Assembly (NCBI GenBank): GCA_050178915.1
Contig: JBFXFO010000075.1
Coordinates: forward strand, 1-17,589
Reading direction: 5' to 3'
DNA length: 17,589 bases
Source: JBFXAF01 sp050178915
Lineage (GTDB): Bacteria > Pseudomonadota > Alphaproteobacteria > Rhizobiales > Rhizobiaceae
Shown: piece after piece, positions 1-11,543 of the stretch
Layout of the letters: each line of letters begins with the position of its first letter
How positions within the stretch are numbered: the first letter of the stretch is position 1
The notes under the pieces: generated by a model
What the model was told of the DNA's origin: nothing
Database searches by the model: none
The model's input: the letters and a program-made list of their open reading frames with translations, nothing else
Program-made: the position numbers and the translations under genes

Positions 1-4589
<4,589 letters not shown>

Positions 4590-4603
4590 CTTGACCAATC
4601 GGA

Positions 4604-4629
4604 CCGCTGCCGGAAAACTCCGGCGGCGG
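4604..4629 (+). other. Stem-loop just after gltB
   Basis: An inverted repeat of 10 bp, CCGCTGCCGG against CCGGCGGCGG with one G-U wobble, encloses the loop AAAACT. It starts 14 nt after the gltB stop. No T-run follows, so it is not a standard intrinsic terminator. It could be a processing or mRNA-stability element that sets different gltB and gltD levels. The structure is directly visible; the role is inference. Confidence 0.45.
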
Positions 4630-4679
4630 TGACTTTGCGAGCCGGCCGGACGTCATAACGACGGGTGGGTAGGTACTGA

Positions 4680-4706
4680 ATGCGACGGCGAAAACGCCGC
4701 GCCTAG
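4680..4706 (+). CDS. Possible 8-codon Arg-rich leader ORF upstream of gltD
   Basis: This is a tiny reading frame, ATG to TAG, encoding MRRRKRRA. Five of its eight residues are Arg and one is Lys. An AGG sits 6 nt before the ATG. The TAG stop overlaps the AGGGA element that may serve gltD, and the gltD ATG lies 16 nt further on, so terminating ribosomes could reinitiate there. A small hairpin (GCG-A-CGGCG, AAAA loop, CGCCG-CGC, 4682-4702) lies within the ORF. This layout resembles a leader peptide, but such a short frame can arise by chance in GC-rich DNA, and no family match is known to me. Confidence 0.22.
   Translation: MRRRKRRA
4682..4702 (+). promoter_or_regulatory. Stem-loop in the gltD leader
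   Basis: A 5-bp stem CGGCG/CGCCG with an AAAA loop is extended by GCG/CGC across a single bulged A. It ends 20 nt before the gltD ATG and 2 nt before the AGGGA element. It lies inside the putative Arg-rich leader ORF, so ribosome passage would melt it. A regulatory role is inferred only from this placement. Confidence 0.3.
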
Positions 4707-4722
4707 GGACGAAAGACGGACT

Positions 4723-6141
4723 ATGGGTAAGGTTACGGGCTTCCTCGAGATCGACCGGCGCGACCGCAAGTATCTGTCGGCGTCGGACCGCATCCGCAAC
4801 TACAAGGAATTCGTCATTCCCCTCGGGGAAGAGGGCACGCGCGACCAGGCCGCGCGCTGCATGAATTGCGGCATCCCGTACTGTCACACCGGCTGCCCGG
4901 TGAACAACCAGATCCCCGACTGGAACGACCTCGTCTACCAGGGCGACTGGGAAGAGGCGTCGCGCAACCTCCACTCGACCAACAATTTCCCCGAATTCAC
5001 CGGCCGTGTCTGCCCGGCGCCGTGCGAGGCGTCCTGCACGCTCAACCTCGAAGACACGCCGGTCACCATCAAGACGATCGAATGCGCCATCGTCGACAAG
5101 GCCTGGCAGAATGGCTGGCTGAAGCCGGAGATCGCGCCGGCAAAGACCGGCAAGAAGGTCGCCGTCGTCGGCGCCGGTCCGGCCGGCATGGCTGCCGCAC
5201 AGCAGCTGGCGCGCGCCGGCCACGACGTGCATCTCTACGAAAAGCACCGCAAGGCCGGTGGCCTGCTGCGCTACGGCATTCCCGACTTCAAGATGGAGAA
5301 GCCGCTCATCGACCGCCGCGTGGCGCAGATGGAGGCCGAGGGCGTCACCTTCCACTACGGCCAGCATGTCGGCGTCAACGCCGACCCGGCGGAACTGCTG
5401 GCGAGCCACGACGCCGTGCTGGTCAGCGGCGGCGCCGAGAAGCCGCGCGACCTGCCGATCGAGGGGCGCGACCTCGCCGGCATTCACTTTGCCATGGATT
5501 TCCTGCCGCAGCAGAACCGCCGCGTCGGGCAGGAGCCGCCGCTCGACAACCACCCGATCCTTGCCAATGGCAAGCGCGTCGTCGTGATCGGCGGCGGTGA
5601 CACCGGCTCGGACTGCATCGGCACGTCGATCCGCCAGGGCGCGCTGTCGGTTGTGCAGCTCGAAATCATGCCGAAGCCGCCGGAAAAGGAAGACAAGGCG
5701 CTGACCTGGCCGAACTGGCCGCTGAAGCTGCGCACCTCGTCCAGCCATCAGGAAGGCGCGGAGCGCGACTTCTCCGTCGTCACGCAGCGCTTCTCGGGCG
5801 AGAACGGCCAGGTGAAGAAGCTCCACTGCGTGCGCGTCGACGCCAAGATGGTGCCGATCCCGGGCTCGGAATTCGAGCTGAAGGCCGATCTGGTCCTGCT
5901 GGCGATGGGTTTCGTCAGCCCGGTGCATGAGGGCATGCTGGCCAGCTTCGGCGTGAAGCTCGACCCGCGCGGCAACGTCGCCGCCAACGTCAACGACTAC
6001 AGGACCAGCGTGGACAAGCTGTTCGCTGCCGGCGACATGCGTCGCGGCCAGTCGCTGGTGGTGTGGGCGATCCGCGAAGGCCGGCAGGCGGCGCGGGCAA
6101 TCGACGAATACCTGATGGGAAGCAGCCTGCTGCCGCGCTGA
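4723..6141 (+). CDS. gltD: Glutamate synthase (NADPH) small subunit
   Basis: This is the beta subunit of glutamate synthase. It oxidises NADPH on FAD and passes electrons through 4Fe-4S clusters to the FMN of GltB. It has 472 residues, normal for the family. The N-terminal Fe-S region has C46-x2-C49-x4-C54-x3-C58 and a second Cys set at C97, C101 and C105. A GAGPAG FAD-binding fold lies at 150-155. A second dinucleotide fold, GGGDTGSD from residue 290, binds NADPH. A late AAGDMRRG segment contacts FAD, as is usual in this family. The start is an ATG with only a weak or distant ribosome-binding site (AGGGA, 13 nt away), possibly helped by the short leader ORF upstream. It is separated from gltB by 133 bp and runs in the same direction. 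Confidence 0.97.
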   Translation: MGKVTGFLEIDRRDRKYLSASDRIRNYKEFVIPLGEEGTRDQAARCMNCGIPYCHTGCPVNNQIPDWNDLVYQGDWEEASRNLHSTNNFPEFTGRVCPAPCEASCTLNLEDTPVTIKTIECAIVDKAWQNGWLKPEIAPAKTGKKVAVVGAGPAGMAAAQQLARAGHDVHLYEKHRKAGGLLRYGIPDFKMEKPLIDRRVAQMEAEGVTFHYGQHVGVNADPAELLASHDAVLVSGGAEKPRDLPIEGRDLAGIHFAMDFLPQQNRRVGQEPPLDNHPILANGKRVVVIGGGDTGSDCIGTSIRQGALSVVQLEIMPKPPEKEDKALTWPNWPLKLRTSSSHQEGAERDFSVVTQRFSGENGQVKKLHCVRVDAKMVPIPGSEFELKADLVLLAMGFVSPVHEGMLASFGVKLDPRGNVAANVNDYRTSVDKLFAAGDMRRGQSLVVWAIREGRQAARAIDEYLMGSSLLPR

Positions 6142-6150
6142 GGCGGCAGG
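6126..6150. terminator. Hairpin shared by convergent gltD and DUF459 gene
   Basis: The left arm CCTGCTGCC lies in the last codons of gltD. The 7-nt loop contains the gltD stop codon. The right arm GGCGGCAGG is exactly the 9-bp spacer before the opposing gene's stop. The stem is 9 bp with one G-U wobble. Neither side has a T-run. It probably serves as a transcript 3'-end or stability stem for both convergent genes. Confidence 0.45.
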
Positions 6151-7374
6151 TCAGCGCGCCAGCGGCTCGGGCTCCCGGCCCGACGCGGCGGTTGTCGTAT
6201 CGTCCTCAGGCATCGGCGTTGCCGCCGTCGCGCTGCTGCCGCCGCCAAAATCGTCGGCGCGGCCGGGCGTCGCCGCCGGTGCGATGCCCTCGATGACCAG
6301 CCGTTCGCCGATCGTCCGCAACTCGCTGGCGCGTGGCGCTGGCGCCTGTCCGCCCATCAGCTCGGCGCCGCCATCGAGTTCGGGATCGATCAGCGAGACC
6401 GGGACGGTGCGATCGACGGTAAGCGGGTTGGCTGTACCGTTGCCGGTGCCGAGGAACTGCACGGCCGGTGCGTTCACGCCGCCGCCGCCGAGGATCTTGG
6501 CCAGCGGCTTTTCCGTATAGAAGGCGGCCTTGCGCTTTCCCGGCCGCGAGAAGTTGATGCCGTCGCTGGCGCGCAGGCGCACCGGCTGGCCGTTGATGTC
6601 GGGGCCGGTCTGCACGTAGGCGCCGTTCTCGTCGACGAAGCCGTCCCAGATGTCGATGAACTCGCCGCCGCCTGCCTGCGCCGCGGTGCGGAAGGCATCG
6701 TTCAGGACGAGCATGTCCGACGTCATCTTCTTCGATTTGAAGGCGGGCATGCCGACCCAGACGAAGGGAACGCCCTTTTCCTTGATGGCGCCGGCCAGCG
6801 CCGAGGCGCGCTTGGTGTACTCCGCCACCCAGATATCACTCATCGGCTCTTCGCGCACCTCGCCGACCGTCATCTGCTGGCGGTCGTTGGAGCCGAGCAT
6901 GAAGACGACCGCGGACGGCTTCTCGGTGTCGATGAGCGCCTTGATCTCTTCCGGCCAGTTGTAGAAATCGGGCCGCACAAAGCCGGAGGACCCGTTCGAG
7001 CGCTCGATCACCTTCACGTCGGGATTCTGCGCGTAGACCTCGGTCAGGCCTTCGGAGACGCCGTTGGCCATGAAGTCGCCGACGACGAGCACGACCTTGG
7101 CCGTGTCGGACTTCTCCACCGCCGGCACCTCGACCACCTTGGGCCGGCTGGATTTTGCGGATTTGGAGCGGCTCTTGGACTTGGAAGGCGCCGCCTTGCG
7201 CGTCTCGGCCTTCTCGCCGCTGCGGAACAGCAGCTGGAACAGCGTGCGGGGACGCTCGCGTTCCTGCGCATATGAGGAGGAGGCGGTGGCCGCGACGCCG
7301 CCAAAAGCAAGCATCGCCGCGGCAAACAGGCAGGCAAGTCTTCCGAAACCGAACCGGGAACCTGCCTGCGACAC
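6151..7374 (-). CDS. DUF459 / SGNH-hydrolase-like periplasmic protein
   Basis: This is a 407-residue exported protein. Its signal peptide covers about residues 1-36, with a hydrophobic core and a cleavage region around SSYA-Q. A basic Lys/Ser/Arg-rich stretch follows (about 52-80), then an SGNH/DUF459 fold (about 92-295) and a low-complexity Pro/Ala/Gly tail. Block I reads VVGDFMANG, with Phe101 where GDSL enzymes have the nucleophilic Ser. The block III residues G161 and N163 (GSND) are kept. Block V reads DGIN, with Asn274 where the catalytic His is expected. The fold looks intact but the catalytic dyad is absent, so it may bind a sugar or glycan rather than hydrolyse. The start is GTG, supported by AGGGAG 6 nt upstream that overlaps the transglycosylase stop codon, so the two genes are probably co-translated. 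The family is fairly sure; the function is unknown. Confidence 0.85.
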   Translation of the reverse strand: MSQAGSRFGFGRLACLFAAAMLAFGGVAATASSSYAQERERPRTLFQLLFRSGEKAETRKAAPSKSKSRSKSAKSSRPKVVEVPAVEKSDTAKVVLVVGDFMANGVSEGLTEVYAQNPDVKVIERSNGSSGFVRPDFYNWPEEIKALIDTEKPSAVVFMLGSNDRQQMTVGEVREEPMSDIWVAEYTKRASALAGAIKEKGVPFVWVGMPAFKSKKMTSDMLVLNDAFRTAAQAGGGEFIDIWDGFVDENGAYVQTGPDINGQPVRLRASDGINFSRPGKRKAAFYTEKPLAKILGGGGVNAPAVQFLGTGNGTANPLTVDRTVPVSLIDPELDGGAELMGGQAPAPRASELRTIGERLVIEGIAPAATPGRADDFGGGSSATAATPMPEDDTTTAASGREPEPLAR

Positions 7375-7380
7375 GAGCTA

Positions 7381-7387
7381 CTCCCTA
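7381..7387 (-). promoter_or_regulatory. Ribosome-binding site overlapping upstream stop codon
   Basis: The minus strand reads TAGGGAG. TAG ends the lytic transglycosylase gene, and AGGGAG is placed 6 nt before the GTG of the DUF459 gene. This decides the GTG start and indicates translational coupling of the two genes. Confidence 0.7.
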
Positions 7388-8605
7388 ACGTCGTCTGAGG
7401 ACCGACAACACTTCCATGCTCGGATGACCGTCCTGGGTCAAGCCCGCCTGCGCCTGGAAGGCCATGATGGCGGCGCGGGAGCCGTCACCGATCTTGCCGT
7501 CGAACTTGCCATCATAATAGCCGTTCATCGACAGCCGCTTCTGCAGTTCCTGACGCTGCTCGAAGGACAGCTTCGTGAACGGCCGGTTCCAGTCCTGCAC
7601 CAGACCTCCGTAGCCGGCGATCTGGTCAGCAAGAAGGCCGACGGCGAGCGCGTACTTGTCGGCGTTGTTGTAGGATTTCAGGACGAAGAAGTTCTTCATC
7701 ATCAGGAAGGCCGGCCCGCTGCGGCCGTCCAGCACCTTCAGCTCGGCCATGTCGGCGCCGCGCTTGAACGGCTTGCCGTTGGCGCGCTGAACCCCGCGCT
7801 TTTCCCACTGCGACAGCGACAGCTTGCCGCCCGGCTGCTTGCCGGCGGGCAGCGCGACCTCGTAACCCCAGGTCTTGCCCGACTGCCAGCCATTCTTGCG
7901 CAGCAGGTTGGCGGCGGAGGCCAGCGCGTCGGGGATCGAATTCCAGATATCGCGGCGGCCGTCGCCATCAACATCCACGGCGAACAGCTGGTAGCTGGTG
8001 GGGATGAACTGCGTGTGACCCATCGCTCCGGCCCACGAGCCGGTCAGATGGCTTTCGTCGATATCGCCGGTCTGCAGGATCTTCAGCGCCGCGACGAGCT
8101 GCGAGCGCGCGAACTTGGCCCGCTTCTTGTCGGCGTAGGCGAGGGTGGCCAGCGAGCGCACCACGTTGCGCATCACGTCCTTGCGCTCGAGGATGCGGCC
8201 GTAGTTCGATTCCATCGACCAGATGGCGAGCAGGATGTGGCGGTCGACGCCGTAGGTCTTCTCGATGCGGTCGAGCCAGGGCTTCCACTTGCGCGCCATC
8301 TCGCGACCCATGGCGACCGACTCGTCATGCACGCGATTGTCGAAATAGTCCCAGACCGGCGCGGAGAATTCCGGCTGGTAGCGAGCCTTCTGCAGCACCT
8401 CCGGATCGGGATCCTCGACGCCGGCGAAGGCGCGATCGTAGGTCGAGCGCGAGATGCCGCTGTCGGCTGCGACAGCGCGGAACGAGGCGATCCATTTGCG
8501 GAAGCCGGCATCGGCATGTGCCGGCGCGGAGGCGAGGAACACCAGCGGCAGGCTGGCTGCGAACACGAGCGCTGCCATGTGGCGCGCGGCTTTGCTAGGG
8601 AACAT
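7385..8605 (-). CDS. Lytic murein transglycosylase, MltB type with peptidoglycan-binding domain
   Basis: This enzyme cleaves the MurNAc-GlcNAc bond of peptidoglycan in the periplasm, forming 1,6-anhydro ends. It has 406 residues. A signal peptide (about 1-31) ends in APAHA before DAGF. The catalytic domain contains SMESNYG with the probable acid/base Glu132, and GAMGHTQFIPTSY at about 193-205. The Asp-rich loop DVDGDGRRD (about 211-219) resembles the EF-hand calcium site known in Slt35/MltB. A PG_binding_1 domain fills about 345-406. No lipobox Cys is seen, so it is probably soluble. The start was chosen at 8605 because AGGAGG lies 7 nt before it and the signal peptide follows directly; an extension to 8665 has neither. 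The gene is coupled to the DUF459 gene downstream and divergent from galU. Confidence 0.92.
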   Translation of the reverse strand: MFPSKAARHMAALVFAASLPLVFLASAPAHADAGFRKWIASFRAVAADSGISRSTYDRAFAGVEDPDPEVLQKARYQPEFSAPVWDYFDNRVHDESVAMGREMARKWKPWLDRIEKTYGVDRHILLAIWSMESNYGRILERKDVMRNVVRSLATLAYADKKRAKFARSQLVAALKILQTGDIDESHLTGSWAGAMGHTQFIPTSYQLFAVDVDGDGRRDIWNSIPDALASAANLLRKNGWQSGKTWGYEVALPAGKQPGGKLSLSQWEKRGVQRANGKPFKRGADMAELKVLDGRSGPAFLMMKNFFVLKSYNNADKYALAVGLLADQIAGYGGLVQDWNRPFTKLSFEQRQELQKRLSMNGYYDGKFDGKIGDGSRAAIMAFQAQAGLTQDGHPSMEVLSVLRRR

Positions 8606-8813
8606 GGGAACACCTCCTGTCTTTCGCGGCAAGAAGCTCGAACCTTGGCCCAGCCAGGTTATCAATCAGTTTACCATACGTTTTCGTGATCCGAAGGCGT
8701 CAGCTTTTGATCAACGCTATGCTGCGCAAATCGGATTGCCGGATTCTATTTCCCCCGATTTCGGCGTAAGCATGTCCTGGGGGTCGACTCTCTTCGTCAG
8801 AAAGCTGATGGCG
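8606..8813. promoter_or_regulatory. Divergent intergenic region, transglycosylase / galU
   Basis: This 208-bp spacer must hold promoters for both neighbours. Its middle (about 8655-8765) is clearly AT-richer than the surroundings. A 7-bp inverted repeat AAATCGG/CCGATTT (8728-8734 and 8755-8761) spans a 20-nt loop. I could not assign confident -35/-10 boxes on either strand. Confidence 0.4.
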
Positions 8814-9719
8814 ATGCGCAAGGTTCGGAAGGCAGTTTTTCCCGTCGCGGGCCTCGGCACGCGCTTCCTTCCGGCGACCAAGGCGATCCCGAAGGAGATG
8901 CTGACGGTCGTCGACAAGCCGGTCATCCAGTACGTGGTGGACGAGGCGCGCGAGGCGGGCATCGAGCACCTGATCTTCGTCACCGGGCGCAACAAGGCGG
9001 TCATCGAGGACCATTTCGACGTCCAGTTCGAGCTCTACGACACGCTCGCGCAGCGCGGCAAGGACGAGCAGCTGGCCCGCCTGCAGCGACTGCAGCCAAC
9101 GCCCGGCCAGACCAGCTTCACCCGCCAGCAGCAGCCGCTCGGCCTCGGCCATGCGGTCTGGTGCGCGCGCGAACTCGTCGGCAACGAGCCATTCGCGCTG
9201 CTGCTGCCCGACATGATCATGCAGTCGGAGAAGGGCTGCCTTGCCGCCATGGTCGAGCTCTACGAGCAGACCGGCAACAACATCGTGGCGGTGCAGGAAT
9301 GCGCGCCGCAGGACACGCACAAGTACGGCATCGTGGCGCGTGGCTCCGACGTGCACTCCGGCTTCGAGATCACCGGCATGGTGGAAAAGCCGAAGCAGGG
9401 CACGGCGCCGTCGAACCTCTACATCAACGGCCGTTACATCCTGCAGCCGGAGATTTTCGACATCCTCGCCAGCCAGGAGCGCGGCGCGGGCAACGAGATC
9501 CAGCTCACCGACGCGATGCTGAGGCTGGGCAAGGACCAGCCCTTCTACGGCTACCACTATCGCGGGCGGACCTTCGACTGCGGCTCGCCGGAGGGTTTTG
9601 TCGAAGCCAATGTCGCCTTCGCGCTGTGGCGGCCGGGCATGCATGAGCAGGTGACGGAGATGCTGCAGCGGCTGATGCAGGAAACGCAGCCGCTGGAACG
9701 CCGCAAGGCCGGCCGGTAG
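8814..9719 (+). CDS. galU: UTP-glucose-1-phosphate uridylyltransferase
   Basis: This enzyme makes UDP-glucose from UTP and glucose-1-phosphate in the cytoplasm. The product feeds exopolysaccharide, LPS and cyclic glucan synthesis. With this start it has 301 residues, the usual size. The N-terminal nucleotidyltransferase signature GLGTRFLPATKAIPKEM is present. It is followed by DKPVIQYVVDEA, then PLGLGHAVWCAR and LLPDM. Then come GMVEKP with the conserved Lys, GRYIL, GAGNEIQLTDAM and FDCGSPEGF. The start MRKVRKAVFPVAG matches known GalU proteins. ATGs at 8808 and 8772 are in-frame alternatives, and none has a strong ribosome-binding site. It is divergent from the transglycosylase and convergent with the outer-membrane protein gene 4 bp away. 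Confidence 0.95.
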   Translation: MRKVRKAVFPVAGLGTRFLPATKAIPKEMLTVVDKPVIQYVVDEAREAGIEHLIFVTGRNKAVIEDHFDVQFELYDTLAQRGKDEQLARLQRLQPTPGQTSFTRQQQPLGLGHAVWCARELVGNEPFALLLPDMIMQSEKGCLAAMVELYEQTGNNIVAVQECAPQDTHKYGIVARGSDVHSGFEITGMVEKPKQGTAPSNLYINGRYILQPEIFDILASQERGAGNEIQLTDAMLRLGKDQPFYGYHYRGRTFDCGSPEGFVEANVAFALWRPGMHEQVTEMLQRLMQETQPLERRKAGR

Positions 9720-9731
9720 CGCCTCAGCGCT
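9718..9731. other. Small hairpin at the galU / outer-membrane gene junction
   Basis: AGCGC and GCGCT form a 5-bp stem around the loop CTCA. The structure overlaps both stop codons of the convergent pair, which are only 4 bp apart. It is weak and has no T-run, so a terminator role is uncertain. Confidence 0.25.
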
Positions 9732-11496
9732 GCAGCTTGATGCCGGCGAACACCGACGTCGTCTGAGAATCACGGTTCGGCAAGGTGCTGCGCAGCGCTT
9801 CGTAGCGGGCGCGACCGGTGAGGCCGACATAGCGGTTGAACCACCAGGTTGCGCCGGCTTCGGCCGAGTAGATCCAGTCGTGGCCGCCGGCCCCGGCATA
9901 ATCGCGGTAGCCGGCGCCGAAGGCGAGGTTGCCGGTGAGGTTGGCGCGCATCTGCCGTTCGAGATTGAGGCGCGTGGAGTACAGGATCGAGCCTGTCTCG
10001 CCCGGCGTCGTGGTGCCTTCCACCAGCGTCTGCCCGTTGAGGCTAACGATCGTGCCGCGCACCGGCGACCAGTTCAGATCGCCGTCCAGCGTGAAGCCGG
10101 AAATGCTGGCGAGCCGCGCATCGTCGGGCTTTTCTGTCAGCCAGCCGGCCTTTACCTCGCCCGTCAGCTTCTCGCCGAGATCCAGTCCGACGCCGCCGCG
10201 AATGGCGAGCCGGTTGGCAGAGCGATCATAGCCCGCAGCGTCGAATTCCTGTTCGTAGAGACGGCGGCCCACCTCCACCTCGGCGAAAGGCGTCAGCGCC
10301 GGCGAGATTTCGTAGCCGCCGCGCAGCGCCACGGTGCTCAGCACCGAATTGCGATCGCGCTGCGAGACGCTGCCGCCGGTGGAGAGGTCGGCGTCGCCGA
10401 AACGCTGGTATTCGACCGCGCCGGTCACGCCGAACTGGAACTTGCCGGCGTCCTTCATCAACGCGGCGCTGCCGGTGAAGACCTCGCGGATCGGCCGCGA
10501 CAGCGTGCCGACGATGTTGACAGGCGACGATGCGGACTCCGGCCCGCGCGCGTAGATGCCCTTGCCAAGCAGGCGATACTCGTGGCCGAGGTCCAGCTGC
10601 AGCGTGGCGGTGGCGCCGGCGTTGGTCTCCTTCACCGGTGCGCCGGCGATCGACTTGCGGAACGTGCCGAAGGCGTCGAGCGTCGCCTTGTTCACCGCCC
10701 ACTGCGATTCGGCATTGAGGCGCAGTGTCGTTTCGGACAGCCAAGCCGGCTGGCCGCCGGGGCTGTAGTCCGAGTTCGACGTCCAGCCGATGCCGGTCTC
10801 GATCGAGGGGCGGAGCAGGAAGGCGCCGGCGCGGATGCCCGGCGCCAGATACGGGTTCTCTTCCAGCGGCTTCGGGTCGAGGTCCTCGATGCCGTCGACG
10901 CGCTCGGCCCTCGGATCGATCCGCGGGTCGAGCTCGCTGTCGACGCGTGGCTGCCGCACGGTGCCGGTGGAAAGTTCGTCCTGCTGGTCGCTGCCGGCAG
11001 CGGTCGTGCCCGTGACGGGATCGCCCGGCCTGCGCGTCGGCCTGTTCGTCCCGGTCGCGGCGGTCTGCTGCGCGTCCGTGCGCTGGCGGGCGCTTGCCCT
11101 GCGCTCCAGCGTGCGCGCGCGTGCGGTCGATGGCGGGAGCGGCCGCGCCCGGCTCGTTTCGCCGTCATTGCCGATGCCGGTCCCGTCGTCGACGGCGGCA
11201 TTCTCGTCGACGAGCATCGGCCTGCCGGTGACGGCGGGCACGCTGGTGTCGTCCGGCACGGCGCCGGGGCTCGCCGGCTTGTAGGTGGTGCGGCGGATCT
11301 GCACGGTGTCGCTGGCGGCCGGCTGTTCCAGCACGGTCTGCTCGCCCTCGATCAGGCCGCGCGTCACCTGCGCCTCGGAGACGTTGCCGCGCAGGCCCAT
11401 GTCCTGCGCCAGTCCGCCGCCTGCAAGGCAAAGCGATGAGGCCCCCGCGAGCAGCAGGGCGGCCAAGCCATTTCTACCGGTTTTGCCGGCCGACAT
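9724..11496 (-). CDS. Outer-membrane beta-barrel protein (BBP2-like)
   Basis: This is a probable outer-membrane protein of 590 residues. A signal peptide of about 31 residues ends in GGGLAQ before DMGL. Residues about 32-214 are Pro/Ala/Thr/Arg/Asp-rich with no recognisable fold and look like a disordered periplasmic arm. From NPYLAPGIRAGAFLLRPSIE (about 214-233) to the end, the sequence alternates aromatic/hydrophobic and polar residues with short turns, typical of the putative beta-barrel porin 2 family. It ends FAGIKLQR, so the last residue is not the classical aromatic. The ATG at 11496 was chosen because a signal peptide follows and AGGTGGAG precedes it, although the spacing is short; a TTG 15 codons upstream is less likely. 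Cargo or role is unknown. Its closeness to galU fits an envelope function. Confidence 0.8.
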   Translation of the reverse strand: MSAGKTGRNGLAALLLAGASSLCLAGGGLAQDMGLRGNVSEAQVTRGLIEGEQTVLEQPAASDTVQIRRTTYKPASPGAVPDDTSVPAVTGRPMLVDENAAVDDGTGIGNDGETSRARPLPPSTARARTLERRASARQRTDAQQTAATGTNRPTRRPGDPVTGTTAAGSDQQDELSTGTVRQPRVDSELDPRIDPRAERVDGIEDLDPKPLEENPYLAPGIRAGAFLLRPSIETGIGWTSNSDYSPGGQPAWLSETTLRLNAESQWAVNKATLDAFGTFRKSIAGAPVKETNAGATATLQLDLGHEYRLLGKGIYARGPESASSPVNIVGTLSRPIREVFTGSAALMKDAGKFQFGVTGAVEYQRFGDADLSTGGSVSQRDRNSVLSTVALRGGYEISPALTPFAEVEVGRRLYEQEFDAAGYDRSANRLAIRGGVGLDLGEKLTGEVKAGWLTEKPDDARLASISGFTLDGDLNWSPVRGTIVSLNGQTLVEGTTTPGETGSILYSTRLNLERQMRANLTGNLAFGAGYRDYAGAGGHDWIYSAEAGATWWFNRYVGLTGRARYEALRSTLPNRDSQTTSVFAGIKLQR

Positions 11497-11543
11497 CTCC
11501 ACCTGACAGGTTCGGCGCCGGGCGAACGCCACCCGGCTCAAAT

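Noticed and set aside
7064..8689. A 541-codon plus-strand frame opposite the DUF459 and transglycosylase genes
   Set aside because: Both opposing genes have signal peptides, domains and good ribosome-binding sites; this frame has none of these.
8719..8769. A 16-codon frame shortly before galU
   Set aside because: There is no ribosome-binding site, the peptide has no suggestive composition, and the region is simply open by chance in an AT-richer stretch.
9880..11439. A 519-codon plus-strand frame opposite the outer-membrane protein
   Set aside because: The minus-strand frame has a signal peptide, barrel pattern and upstream regulatory island. The plus-strand product is Arg/Ala/Gly-rich without any motif.
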